Below are positions 10,401 to 18,100 of a DNA stretch of 64,000 bases, in pieces. The notes under the pieces were generated by a model that had not been told where the DNA came from, did not search any database, and was given only the letters and a program-made list of their open reading frames with translations. Every line of letters starts with the position of its first letter. The stretch's first letter is position 1. A program made the translations under genes and the position numbers. This DNA is from Maea johnstoni. Its lineage: Eukaryota > Annelida > Polychaeta > Spionida > Magelonidae. The stretch is taken from contig OZ012688.1 in the NCBI GenBank assembly GCA_963942565.1, positions 25,447,506-25,511,505 on the forward strand, in the 5' to 3' direction.

Positions 10401-12366
10401 AAATATGGTCCACTTTGATGAGTATCCCAAAGTATCCCATCACACCATTAAATACCAAGTAGTCAGGTTCTATATTCTTAGACCTATTGGGCCAGCCCTG
10501 ATGGCGTTGTGGTCTATGGTATTGCCACTGACTGCTACCTGTCTCTCACCACTACCTCGGTTCGAATCCAAGTTGAGGCTTTTGAGAAAGTTGCCAGTGA
10601 CTTGGGGTTAGGTGGTAGTTTTCGCTGGGTGCTCCGGTTTATTCCACCACTTACAACTGGTTAGTCTTACCATAGCCCCCTATACGGCAGAAAAAGTGAC
10701 GCAAATCGAAATTCCAAATTCTTAGACCTACCACTATGTATTCATCTCCTCCACTGATGCAGCTCTTGACGACCTTGGTAAGGACATGGGCCCTTGACGG
10801 AGCGTTGTGCCGACTACACTTGCTGGGCAGGGCGGCCACAGTGGCATTGGTCAACCACAGGGAGCACGAGTCTGTGGGGTTCGGGTGGAGGATCCTGATA
10901 GCAGCATTGTAATTCTGAAAAAACAAAACAAAGGTTTTATGAGTTCTCATACAATTGTATCTATAGATCCTGTAGTTACAAAGTTACATAAAGTTCTAAT
11001 AGTAACAATGTTACACAAGGATCCCATTATATAAAGTAGCAGTGTCAGTGGTAACATTGTTAATCAAGGTAACTGAGGGTTTCAGTGGTAACAATGGTAC
11101 TAAAGGATGCCATATTACAAAGTAACTAAGGTTTCAGTGTTAAGTGTTAAGTACTCAAGGATGCCATATAACAAAGTTACTCAAGATTTTAGTAGTAAAA
11201 ATGTTATTCAAACTTTCAAAGATCCCTTAGTTAAGCATTCCCTATTGATTCTGATAGTAACAAATTTACTTCATACTTAATGAATTACAATGGGAAAAAG
11301 TTTGGATGAATATTCCAAGGGATTGAAATAAATCAGAAAATAATATTTAATGAAGTTTTGCTCATTCGGATCAGCATTTCTATTTTAAATATTTTTTGAA
11401 AGATTCATTTGTTCCCCGGGCACAGATGGGTTGTAAAATTGTAATACTAAAAAGGTCTTGAAATATCTTAAATTTGATTTATGAATTATATATAACTTAT
11501 TGGTAAAAGCATTAACTCGTTTGCACCTGGAAACATATTGACAAGAAACCAAGATTTTCAGAAGTATTTCATTTTGATTGAAATATGTTGGTACCAGTTG
11601 GGTTCAGCAATTCTAATTTCAAAATTTTATTCTAGTTTCATAGATAAGAAATGTTCTATGTTATCAGAATTGTGTGCACCATGGTCTTAGCCAGCAGGGC
11701 GTCTGGGTGTCTTTTTGGACACCCAAACCCTTAAAAAGAACCCCTCAAGACACCCAAATTTTTTAGTGTGGAATTTCTAAAAACTTCAATCTCAAGCTTA
11801 TAATTGAATTTTTTCATCTCCTTATAATTCCCATGACATTGTTTAATGATATCATGCCTTATTTTGATGATTTTAGACATGTTTATGATTGAGATATGAG
11901 TCTATTGTGATTCCCCTTAAAAATTTGGACGCCCAAAGATTTTACAACTGCCAAGTTTAGGCACCCAGTTTCTAAATCCTGGCTAAGACACTGGTGTGCA
12001 CTCCAGATGCTAAGGGGTTAAGACCTCTTTTAAACGATTTTGAGTTAGGCGGTGGTTTCCCCCAGGAATCTATTTTCTTCAACACTGCAACTGGCTGGCC
12101 AAGATAAGACCAATACATGGCAATAAAAGTGATGAAAAATAATTTCCATAATCCTCATTCTTGGCATCAATGGGTTAAAGGAAACTCATGTCTCGCATAA
12201 AGAATTTGAATCTACTCACCTCCTCGGTGACTCTGGACTGGAATTTACATTTGATTGCTTCAAAGCTAACTTTGGCGAGGTTCTTAGTTTGACCCACAAC
12301 CAGGACAGGGTGGTGGTATGGATCAGAGCTGGTCAATGTCCCTTCATAGTTGAGTGTCACTGGCAT
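219..12366 (-). CDS. NPEPL1: NPEPL1-like M17 leucyl aminopeptidase gene (nine coding exons, 3' part outside window)
   Basis: This gene encodes a probable cytosolic metallo-aminopeptidase of peptidase family M17, which removes N-terminal residues from peptides using two metal ions. Nine exons, 12220-12366, 10732-10914, 9770-10027, 8385-8466, 7433-7575, 5940-6017, 5327-5482, 1210-1291 and 219-382, all have GT donors and AG acceptors and join in one frame to give 431 residues. They align end to end with my recollection of human NPEPL1 (about 523 residues), so roughly 90 C-terminal residues are missing beyond base 1. By family knowledge the metal and catalytic residues are the Lys and Asp of [11 protein letters not shown], the Lys of IKGK, the Asp of MKRDCGG, and Asp, Glu and Arg of NTDAEGRL. 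All are present. The start is supported by an in-frame TGA nine bases upstream of the ATG. Intron 7 holds a striking array of exon 7 ends. Confidence 0.93.
383..1209 (-). other. NPEPL1 intron 8
   Basis: About 830 bases of AT-rich intron. From about 562 it resembles the dispersed repeat with inverted ends of the AACCCATTCA type, with a G-rich run near 725-741. No other coding or RNA feature is visible. Confidence 0.6.
1210..1291 (-). CDS. NPEPL1: NPEPL1 coding exon 8 (residues 350-376)
   Basis: 82 bases, acceptor GTTTTTCAG, donor G|GTGAGAG, ending in phase 1. It encodes [20 protein letters not shown] then GAQGIAT, close to [20 protein letters not shown] of the vertebrate protein. A 29-base imperfect copy of its acceptor and first bases lies in the preceding intron at 1510-1538. 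Confidence 0.95.
1351..1435. repeat. (CT)n microsatellite, 85 bp
   Basis: Pure CT dinucleotide run in NPEPL1 intron 7, about 60 bases upstream of exon 8 in transcript order (GA-rich in the RNA). Arg-Glu open frames over it are artefacts of the repeat. Confidence 0.97.
1436..1806. repeat. Left copy of a gap-flanking duplication (probable assembly artefact)
   Basis: This block is about 98% identical to 2145-2507 and stops exactly at the run of Ns, at the same base where the second copy continues into unique sequence. Differences are a few single bases and one-base indels. The pattern is what a contig overlap left unmerged, or two alleles joined end to end, would give. Confidence 0.8.
1510..1538 (-). 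repeat. Small duplicate of the NPEPL1 exon 8 acceptor boundary
   Basis: Twenty-six of 29 bases match 1282-1310, which spans the end of intron 7 and the first nine or so bases of exon 8. The copy keeps an AG acceptor and would begin with codons for V-A-Y, but the following sequence is unrelated to the exon. The same piece appears again at 2211-2239 within the assembly duplication. Confidence 0.6.
1807..2006. other. Assembly gap (200 N)
   Basis: A run of exactly 200 undetermined bases, a conventional placeholder size, so the true distance is unknown and may be negative given the duplicated flanks. Confidence 0.99.
2007..2144. repeat. (CCCT)n microsatellite with CT ends
   Basis: A TCCC tetranucleotide run between short CT runs. 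It occupies the position held by the CT run in the left copy of the flanking duplication, so the two may be length and sequence alleles of one locus. Confidence 0.95.
2145..2507. repeat. Right copy of the gap-flanking duplication
   Basis: Nearly identical to 1436-1806, and continues into unique intron sequence. It includes the second copy (2211-2239) of the exon 8 acceptor-like piece. Confidence 0.8.
2508..3372 (-). other. NPEPL1 intron 7, non-array part
   Basis: AT-rich sequence with another diverged copy of the AACCCATTCA-ended dispersed repeat at about 2751-2995 and a run of 18 G at 2857-2874. Nothing coding is recognisable. Confidence 0.6.
3373..5402 (-). repeat. Tandem array of the NPEPL1 exon 7 end plus splice donor (17 copies)
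   Basis: The last 76 or so bases of exon 7 and the first bases of intron 7 are repeated in tandem on the transcribed strand. Donor positions on the plus strand (start of actcac) are about 3501, 3638, 3763, 3875, 3987, 4097, 4208, 4319, 4461, 4584, 4705, 4829, 4940, 5082, 5210 and 5321 (the real one). A seventeenth copy at 3373 has lost its donor. Spacing falls into classes of 110-112, 121-128 and 137-142 bp, differing mainly in the length of a poly-C tract (poly-G in the transcript). Each unit carries the NTDAEGRL codons. None but the 5'-most has an acceptor, so the extra copies are decoy donors and not whole exons. Changes in the motif occur: Glu is replaced in the copies near 3501, 4461 and 5082, and Ala by Val in those near 3638, 3875 and 4705. 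Confidence 0.95.
5327..5482 (-). CDS. NPEPL1: NPEPL1 coding exon 7 (residues 298-349), NTDAEGRL signature
   Basis: 156 bases, phase 0, acceptor CTTTTTCAG, donor GGG|GTGAGT. It encodes [19 protein letters not shown] and, after the DDIL linker, [28 protein letters not shown] is the M17 signature, with two metal ligands (Asp, Glu) and the catalytic Arg. This is the only copy with the 5' half of the exon and an acceptor; sixteen further copies of its 3' half with the donor follow in the intron down to 3373. It is taken as the functional exon because it joins in frame to exon 8. Confidence 0.95.
5940..6017 (-). CDS. NPEPL1: NPEPL1 coding exon 6 (residues 272-297)
   Basis: 78 bases, phase 0 at both ends, donor TCT|GTAAGT. 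It encodes [20 protein letters not shown] plus YAAVKS. The Asp of MKRDCGG corresponds to a metal ligand of M17 aminopeptidases. A hAT-like MITE (6044-6359) begins only 26 bases upstream of the acceptor, so the branch point region of this intron overlaps transposon sequence. Confidence 0.94.
6044..6359. mobile_element. hAT-like MITE, family A (copy 1)
   Basis: A 316 bp element in NPEPL1 intron 5, between exons 6 and 5, flanked by the perfect 8 bp target duplication CAATACAT (6036-6043 and 6360-6367). The ends are diverged forms of the family A inverted repeat CAGGGTCTTAGCCAG. No open frame. The 8 bp duplication and CA...TG ends point to mobilisation by a hAT transposase. Confidence 0.88.
6369..6587. 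mobile_element. TA-flanked MITE (CTGTATACCGTG type, copy 1)
   Basis: Begins CTGTATACCGTGTTAATTTT and ends with the imperfect reverse complement, between TA dinucleotides, directly next to a hAT-like element. A second copy at 8112-8339 shares the interior, including the GGCAG stretch. The TA duplication suggests a Tc1/mariner-type mover. Confidence 0.7.
6860..7060 (-). repeat. tRNA-derived SINE copy (diverged)
   Basis: On the minus strand this region has the same order of blocks as the SINE at 10490-10665: a tRNA-like head, a GAGGAAATTGCCAGTGACTTGG-type core (about 6920-6945) and a tail with GTACTCG. No intact RNA polymerase III promoter is obvious. Confidence 0.5.
7118..7172 (-). repeat. tRNA-like SINE head fragment
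   Basis: The minus strand carries GGTGCGAATCCCAGCC, which fits a B box, after a region resembling a tRNA acceptor arm. No full cloverleaf can be drawn, so this is read as a SINE fragment and not a tRNA gene. Confidence 0.4.
7433..7575 (-). CDS. NPEPL1: NPEPL1 coding exon 5 (residues 224-271), first metal-binding segment
   Basis: 143 bases, acceptor TTTTAG, donor AAG|GTAAAT. It encodes [20 protein letters not shown] and then [15 protein letters not shown] with LCIKGK. In M17 enzymes the Lys and Asp of [11 protein letters not shown] bind the metals, and the Lys of IKGK is a catalytic residue. All three are intact. Confidence 0.95.
7639..7780. mobile_element. Short TA-flanked MITE (CTGTATAACTGG type)
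   Basis: The right end reads as the inverse of CTGTATAACTGGT and the left is CTGTATACAG, each next to TA. It resembles the better preserved 40840-41046 element. It lies just upstream of exon 5. Confidence 0.5.
8112..8339. mobile_element. TA-flanked MITE (CTGTATACCGTG type, copy 2)
   Basis: Second copy of the element at 6369-6587, with the same ends and interior and flanking TA. It ends 45 bases before exon 4 of NPEPL1. Confidence 0.7.
8385..8466 (-). CDS. NPEPL1: NPEPL1 coding exon 4 (residues 197-223)
   Basis: 82 bases, too short to stand out as an open frame. Acceptor TTTTAG, donor G|GTAAG, ending in phase 1. It encodes [20 protein letters not shown] followed by LDKQGFG, which fills exactly the gap between exons 3 and 5 relative to the human EINKVGKELGIIPTIIRDEE segment. 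The split Gly codon is completed by exon 5. Confidence 0.92.
8467..9491 (-). other. NPEPL1 intron 3, 5'-side sequence without a gene
   Basis: AT-rich sequence with a short AT run near 8553-8568 and diverged copies of the dispersed AACCCAT-ended repeat (about 8518-8690 and 8960-9130). Open frames here have no recognisable similarity. Confidence 0.5.
9492..9720. mobile_element. PIF/Harbinger-like MITE, family C (copy 1)
   Basis: A 229 bp element with terminal inverted repeats starting GGCCTAAAAAAA and containing GTTTGTTTCCTGTAAC, flanked by ATA (9489-9491 and 9721-9723). Four more copies occur in the window with 3 bp duplications (TAA, TAT, TCA, TAA). Three-base duplications and GGC-type ends are features of PIF/Harbinger. 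Forty-nine bases separate it from exon 3. Confidence 0.85.
9770..10027 (-). CDS. NPEPL1: NPEPL1 coding exon 3 (residues 111-196)
   Basis: 258 bases, phase 0 at both ends, acceptor TTTCTACAG and donor GAG|GTAATT. It encodes [20 protein letters not shown], then [12 protein letters not shown] and [17 protein letters not shown], which aligns with the KTVTVEFFLVG and RIVDTPCNEMNTDTFLE segments of NPEPL1 and spans the linker into the catalytic domain. A Harbinger-like MITE lies just downstream in the intron (9492-9720). Confidence 0.95.
10485..10670 (+). repeat. tRNA-derived SINE
   Basis: The B box GGTTCGAATCC is at about 10558-10568, after a head with GATGGCGTTGTGGTC. It is followed by a core with GAGAAAGTTGCCAGTGACTT and a part ending in TTCCACCACTTACAA. 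Related copies at 29180-29385 and 43030-43220 share all these blocks. It is inside NPEPL1 intron 2, opposite to the gene. Confidence 0.7.
10732..10914 (-). CDS. NPEPL1: NPEPL1 coding exon 2 (residues 50-110)
   Basis: 183 bases, phase 0 at both ends, acceptor TTTTTTCAG and donor GTG|GTAGGT. It contains LHPNPTDSC and [18 protein letters not shown], close to NPNPTDSC and YATVAALPCRVSRHNSPS in the vertebrate protein. This is the N-terminal, non-catalytic domain. Confidence 0.93.
10950..11260. repeat. Degenerate tandem repeat (GTTACAAAG-rich)
   Basis: Variants of 'acaaagtta...agtaacaatgttac...aaggatcc' recur four or five times at about 50-60 bp intervals within NPEPL1 intron 1. Units are too diverged to set exact borders. 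Confidence 0.55.
11680..11993. mobile_element. hAT-like MITE, family A (copy 2)
   Basis: A 314 bp element with ends CATGGTCTTAGCCAGCAGGG and, inverted, CAGTGTCTTAGCCAGGATTT, flanked by the perfect 8 bp duplication GTGTGCAC (11672-11679, 11994-12001). No coding capacity. Confidence 0.92.
12220..12366 (-). CDS. NPEPL1: NPEPL1 coding exon 1 (residues 1-49)
   Basis: Begins with [14 protein letters not shown] and ends with QSRVTEE, which matches the PRVTEE end of this segment in the human protein. The donor is GAG|GTGAGTAG, phase 0. An in-frame TGA lies nine bases before the ATG. At 12380 a pyrimidine-rich tract ending in TAG looks like an acceptor, so this exon probably starts at 12379 with 13 bases of 5' UTR, and an upstream non-coding exon is expected. 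Confidence 0.9.
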
Positions 12367-12652
12367 CCTTGAGGATCAACTACAAAAGAAAGGAAACAGG
12401 AAATATTGAGTATCTTCATAGTAGTAATTAAATGCATATGTTAAAATATATATCAAAAGTTAATATTCATCAATCCATATTCCTAATCACATATTTCTCA
12501 TCAGAAAGTTTTAAGTGACTTTTGGATAGTCACTGTCTTTCTCCAGATACCCTGAATTTCCGCAACCAATAAAATAAGGAGATTATACAAAAGGAAACTT
12601 TATGCAATAATTTAAATGAGCACTCAGTTCTCACTAAATCTTAACTCTGGGG

Positions 12653-12963
12653 CATAGCCATAGCCAGCCGGGCCTCTGAGTATTTTGGACACAAAAACCC
12701 TACAAAATCACCCCTCAGGACACCCAATATTTTGTGAGGAATTTCTTAAAATGTCCATCTCAAGCATATATTTAATTCATTTCATCATAATATAATTCCC
12801 ATGACATTGTATAAAGATATAATGCCTTAAATTTCAGTAAGTTTATAAATGTTTATGGTTGAAATCTGAGTATATCGTGGTCCCACTTGAAAAATTGGAA
12901 GCCCATAACATTTTCAATTGTCAATTTGGGGCACCCAGTTTCTATATCCTGACTAAGACCCTG
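12653..12963. mobile_element. hAT-like MITE, family A (copy 3)
   Basis: Same internal sequence and ends as the copy at 11680-11993. The flanks CTCTGGGG and CTCTAAAG agree at five of eight bases, as expected for a decayed target duplication, so this is probably an older insertion. It lies upstream of the NPEPL1 start codon. Confidence 0.75.
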
Positions 12964-13204
12964 CTCTAAAGATTATTGTAAAATATACAGTTTGCTACTG
13001 GGACAGAACCGCATCTAATCTATAGCATGTATAGATGTATTCTATTTCAGGAAACCTCTAGAATTCACCTATCTACTCTGTATTCTGTCAGTTTGCATCT
13101 AGAGAAGTGTGCAGCATACTGTGATGTGCCTGATTGGCTGATTAGTCTACTGGTCTAGTAAATATATTCTGGTCTCCCAAGTGCCAAGCTACTTCATGAA
13201 GAGG

Positions 13205-13345
13205 TGTCTGGCATGCAGTTTATACCTCTGATATCACATACATGAACATAGGGGCAGGGGCATGTGGTCTTAGCCAGGATTTAGAAACTGGGTGCCTAAA
13301 ATTGGCATGCAGTTTATATCCCTGATATCACATACATGAACATAG
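13205..13345. repeat. Partial family A MITE between two copies of a 58 bp direct repeat
   Basis: Only the first 40 or so bases of the MITE (GTGGTCTTAGCCAGGATTTA, 13265-13304) remain. On both sides lies a direct repeat starting GGCATGCAGTTTATA (about 13210-13254 and 13303-13348). The arrangement suggests a rearrangement that deleted the rest of the element. Confidence 0.55.
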
Positions 13346-13349
13346 GGGC

Positions 13350-13545
13350 AGCCCCAACAGCTAAGTGATCAGAGGCAATGCTGCCTGCCATCCACCTATC
13401 CTAAAAATCCTGGCTTATAACACAGTTGAGGCAGGTGTCACCGTGAAAGTTGCCAATGACCTGAGATTATTTGGTTGTTTCTATGTGAATCTGCCCCCCC
13501 CCCCCTCTCATGAACGACTGACTTGTCACTACATAACCTTGAAAA
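13350..13545 (+). repeat. tRNA-derived SINE copy (diverged)
   Basis: Contains GTGAAAGTTGCCAATGACCT and a downstream block with TGAACGACTGACTTGTCACT, matching the core and tail of the SINE at 10485. A poly-C tract (about 13494-13504) interrupts it. Confidence 0.5.
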
Positions 13546-13674
13546 ATGTATAATCAATAACAGTCCAATTGGGTATCCTGCAATATTGTTGAACATGATT
13601 TATCATCTACAATTACGCATCATAGGTAAAGACTACCCTAATTTAGCGTTGTATGCAACAGGATCCAAACAGTT

Positions 13675-13960
13675 GCAGTTTTGATCCTGAGCTTGTATTT
13701 TGAAACTGGATGCCCAAAACAGGTCATCATCAAAAATGTTGGGTATCCAAATTTTCAAGCAAGACCACAGTAAAGTTATGAATAATAGTCTAACATTTAC
13801 ACTGAAATTAATATTTTCAATAATCATATTCATTTATATATACATTTCTAGGCAAAACATTTGGATGTCCTGCTGGTGTATGATTTTCAAGAGTTTGGGG
13901 GTCCAAATGATGCCCATATGTATATGTATATATACCCTGTTGGCTTAGGCTCTGGTTGTG
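13675..13960. mobile_element. hAT-like MITE, family A (diverged copy)
   Basis: Starts with a decayed form of the end (CCTGAGCTTGTATTTTGAAA) and finishes GGCTTAGGCTCTGG. Internal phrases such as CTGGATGCCCAAAAC and GTGTATGATTTTC match the family. No target duplication could be recognised. Confidence 0.55.
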
Positions 13961-14861
13961 GCATTAACCCTTTCACTCCTAGTGGCTAACTTGGTCAACA
14001 TGAAATGATCACAAAAAAATGGGAAATGACTGGAACCCTGGTACATGAGCTTTTCTTTAGAGCTTTTCTATGAATACCCACATGCCTTGGTTAAGATGAT
14101 TTTAATAACTTCTTGCATTCTTGTGCATTGGATGAAACTAACCTCAGCATCAGAAGGGCTAACCTATTCATGCCAATTTTAGTGATATCGCTAAAAAGAA
14201 AATGCAATTTTCAGAAAATATTTGAAGGAGAAAAGTTGATCAAACTTAACTAACAATAACAAATCCCCCTCAAGTAGTAATTCATTGAATGATAAGTTAT
14301 CATAGATACAGGCGATACTTGAGATGGAGAATTCCATGCAGTAATGGGTTAAACACTAGTTAGTCTTTCTTGTGATTAGTGATGAAAATATGACCATCAA
14401 CATGACAAACCCTTGCTTGCAAGGAAATGAGTTTCCATTGTGTCCAGGAAATTGGTATTCTGAGTCAAGAGCCTAGATATAATCAAGGTAAAATGGAGAA
14501 TATTGAGCAGAGAATCGATTCCTCCATAACAAGTAATAAGTGGAATCCCAGGTGCTTTGGTTATCAAAGCCTGGCATCTCTCCAAGAAGAGCTGTACCAA
14601 ATTGGCAATGATTGAATTATTCTGTTAAGCCAGTAAGGCGGGGTAACGCTGTGGTCAGCTAGCGGTCAATAAATGATTAGACCGACCAATGGCACCCTGG
14701 AGCCTAATGAATCCAATCTGGGAGGGTCAAGCCAGGTAATGGGCAGCTTATCCTTGAGGCATACAGGGTGCTTGTCCACAGATTCTCAGGAAAGAGATAC
14801 TACACAGAGCAATCGGGGACCCTGGGAGCAGCAAGAGTTCAAATTTACATTCACCCAGTGT

Positions 14862-15146
14862 CAGGGTCTTAGCCAGGATTTTAAACATGCCTGTCCAAAA
14901 CAGCAATTTTAAAAGTTCTGCCCATCCAGATGCTTATACCGACTACATTCTATTGCACGTCAAAAAGGGCAATATATACTTCAACCATGTCCTAGAAGAT
15001 TGTTTGTTAGAAAATATTTAATTATTACCCCCAAAAAGTCAAAATGGAAAATTCTTCATTGAAATTTTTGCCTGTCCAAAATGGAGGTTTTCATGGAACT
15101 GCCTAGGTCCAAAAGACAGTCTGGACGGATCCCGGCTAAGTCCCTG
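14862..15146. mobile_element. hAT-like MITE, family B (copy 1)
   Basis: A 285 bp element beginning CAGGGTCTTAGCCAGGATTT and ending ATCCCGGCTAAGTCCCTG, with a perfect 8 bp target duplication CCCAGTGT (14854-14861, 15147-15154). The ends resemble family A but the interior (CCTGTCCAAAA..., CAATTTACACTTCAGCC...) is different. Other copies are at about 15890-16080, 36775-36960, 39692-39910 and 60287-60425. Confidence 0.9.
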
Positions 15147-15431
15147 CCCAGTGTCACACCTGCTCTTGAGATCACATGCCTTCAAAGACAGACTTGTCTA
15201 AAATTTCTCCAGAAGAACCCAGACATGTCTGTAGCAGCCTAAACCGCCTGACAGTTTTGGTAACATCTCTCTAACAAAAGCAAAATTCAGAAAATATTTG
15301 AAAGAGAATTGCTCATCAGAAGTTCAACAACTCTCCTTCAAATATTTTGAGAATTTATGCTTCATTCCTAAGTTATTTTCAAAAGTTTGACAGGTCCAGA
15401 CGACACTTGTCAACTACTTTTTATAGCCTAT

Positions 15432-15887
15432 TAGTGCTCGGACGATAAATCTAAATATCGCCTTATTGATTGTTGTGCCATGATAGTAGCACTATTGATA
15501 ACTCAAAGAATTATCGATAATGAACGATAATTCTCGTCCAAAATAGAAGCACATGAAATGACATGAAATTTAAAAAAATGCAAGCTAACTACTCACCACA
15601 ACGCCACTTCTATTACTTTGATAGACCGGCGGTGCCTTCCGGTAAATAAACTGCGATGTTGGACTTCAAAATCACGTTGTTAATCACGCCACACCCTTGA
15701 TTTTGGTCAATTTCAAAATGGCGGATGTTGTTTACCGGAAAGCATCGCCGGTATAACGAGCCATCAGGAGCAGAATGTGGTAAGTTCCGTGCGGCCTCAA
15801 GTTACGAAATTATTGTTTTTTATCGATAACCTATCGTCATATGGCACGATATATCGATAGAAAAAAATCGACCAAGTCTGAGCACTA
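15432..15887. mobile_element. hAT-like element with TAGTGCTCGGAC ends, inserted in a family B MITE
   Basis: A 456 bp element bounded by TAGTGCTCGGAC and, inverted, TAGTGCTCAGAC, with a perfect 8 bp duplication TAGCCTAT (15424-15431, 15888-15895). Joining the flanks gives the uninterrupted family B interior seen at 36890-36915. Inside are smaller inverted repeats (15625-15647 against 15731-15753, GACCGGCGGTGCCTTCCGG type), an AAAATGGC motif at 15715 that fits YY1, and on the minus strand a good splice donor at 15596. It lies 3 kb upstream of the NPEPL1 start codon and could supply a promoter or 5' exon; that part is inference. Confidence 0.85.
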
Positions 15888-16085
15888 TAGCCTATTGTCT
15901 CAAAAAGGGTAATTTACACTAAAGCCGTGTCCCAGAAAATGGTTTGCTAGGAAAATATTTGTTTTTACCCCAAAAAAATCAAAATTGAAAATTCTTCATA
16001 TAAAATTTTGCCTGTCCAAAAAGGTTTTCAGTGAACTACCTGTCCGAAAGACAGGCAGGACGGGTCTTGGCTGTCTTAAGATCCT
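15888..16085. mobile_element. Right half of a family B hAT-like MITE
   Basis: Continues the family B interior from the TAGCCTAT target site and ends GGGTCTTGGCTGTCTTAAGATCCTG-like, a decayed end. Its left part lies before 15424, where the border is unclear because another dispersed repeat (about 15240-15420) overlaps it. Confidence 0.6.
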
Positions 16086-17256
16086 GTTCAAGGTCCTGGC
16101 AGTGCCTTATTTAAACCAATCAGGACTATGTAAAATGATGTTACGTTACATGAAATAGACCCAAGGCCTAAGCACTTTCAGGCAACCATCTGAACTGAAG
16201 GTGTTTTCTATGTACAGCAGAATGTTATGCCTACTCTGAAAATCCTTAGGCTTATGAATAAATGTTGTTATATTCATCAAGGATTTAATGATTTGAAAAC
16301 CATTATCTTTTTAATTTTGTTTCATTGTTAGCATATTTCTAGGTATTTGTGTCATTTTCAAACTTTCCTTCTGCGTAGCGCCAATGGAAGCAGCGTTTAT
16401 GACTAGCAGCATCTCTTAGCTACACATCTAGCATGCAAACTAATCATAATGCCTTGAAATTTGAAAACTGTGTACCCATCATGGGAGTTCATTTGGATTA
16501 AATTTGCGCAGCTATCTGCGTACGTAGTTTGCTTGGACCTCTATCGGCAGAATATGGCAAAGATTGATGTCATAATGAGACGGCATCACGTCATGGATTA
16601 CTAAGTCGTAACTGCTGAATATTCACTCACCTTTCTGTGGGTCAATTTTAAAGCAGTTTAGATAGTCAGAACCGCCAGAGTTCATTCTATGTGTTATTAA
16701 TTGTAGTTTGAATATGTTATCTGTTGTAAAACGATGATTTTGGGAGAGGTTAAATATGTAGTAATGTTTATGCCATCGGTCAATTGCTAAGTCATAATGT
16801 GTGGTTATTGCCCAAATATTAAGCTCATATCAAGGTGTTTCCAATGTTTCTGCAAAGTACAAACAAAGAATGGCTTCATGGAAATCAAAGTTTGTAACTG
16901 CATTTGAAGGGGAATGCAGAATTACTATATAGTCTGTCTGACTCGAGTTTGGCAATCACTTTTCCCACTTTTTTGTGACAAAACGTTCGAGTTTGCAATC
17001 CAAACTTGACAAACCTCTTTGGAGCACTACTATCAACATTTTGCGGAGTTGAGACAAAAGTATGGTTGTACATACATGTAGTGGTGCTCCTAACATATTT
17101 GCCAAATTTGGATGGAAAATTTGAATGTTTTGTCACAACAAAATAAAAAAGCAATTGCCAAACTTAGGTCAGACAGACTATATCGATCTGCGCAAGCCAG
17201 AGAGGTATATTTATATATTAATAGAACTCTCTGTGCAAGCAAATAGCTTTGCTTAA
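16086..17256. other. Upstream region of NPEPL1, no gene seen
   Basis: AT-rich sequence. A local inverted arrangement around 16920-17170 repeats GTCTGTCTGACTCGAGTTTG-like and TAGTTTGGCAATTGC-like phrases in opposite orientation, which could mark another decayed element. No supported coding exon. Confidence 0.45.
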
Positions 17257-17486
17257 GGCCTATAAAAAGAAATTGTTTGTTTCCTGTAACGGTCCGAAAA
17301 AAAATAGGGTAGGTAGGTCGGTAAAAAAAAAATTTTGCATTATTTTTTTGGTCAAAAATGTGTGTTTTATGCATGTTTTTCATTGATTGGGAGTTGGGAG
17401 GGCGAAAAAAACTTTAGGGTAGGGATCTTTTGGAATAAAAACTTGTTAGGGTAGGGTTACAGGAAACAAACAACTTTTTTTAGGCC
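17257..17486. mobile_element. PIF/Harbinger-like MITE, family C (copy 2)
   Basis: A 230 bp element, reversed relative to copy 1, with GGCC ends and the GTTTGTTTCCTGTAAC subterminal block. The 3 bp flanks are TAA and TTA. Open frames within it are chance frames through poly-T. Confidence 0.83.
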
Positions 17487-18100
17487 TTAGTAGTCATAGC
17501 ATACCCTGCTTGCAGCCAATAAGCATGCTCTATTCTCTTCAGCCCGATCTTTAATGGCTAGAGGGGGGTACTTATTACACTACAGGTGCTGAATCACCTG
17601 CCGAAAATCTTTCACCCTGCCAAATGCGATTGTATGGTAATTAGTGACTGCCCCCCCCCCCTTGTATCTAGCTCTGTGATTTGACAAGTCACAAAGTTTG
17701 AAGCCTCTCTCGTATGCTGATGCAAGCAAAAAAGTTCAGTGTGTAAAGAATTTTACAAGTGTATTTTGTTATTCAAATGATGTGGAAAATGATTGATGGA
17801 CTATCCACCCTTTATGTCAGAGGATAAAATGAGAGCTGTTGTTTTTAATTGCAAAACTGAACTAATAGCAATTGCTGTAGCACACACAAGTCACATTGTC
17901 CATTGATCCGATCAGCAGTTAAACAGGAGAATGATTGACGGCCTAAGGGCAATTAGGACCCTGTAGATTATCGAGATGAATACAAAGATAATCAAACATA
18001 AATGAAAAAAAACACCACAGGCACAGCACAGGACAAGGATTTGCAAAGCCAAAATAAAAAAATCAAGCAAGTCATTAGTTGGGATAGATATGATTCTTGG

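Noticed and set aside
10490-10575. A functional tRNA gene.
   Set aside because: A B box is present, but the stems needed for a cloverleaf do not pair, and the sequence continues into a SINE core shared with two other loci.
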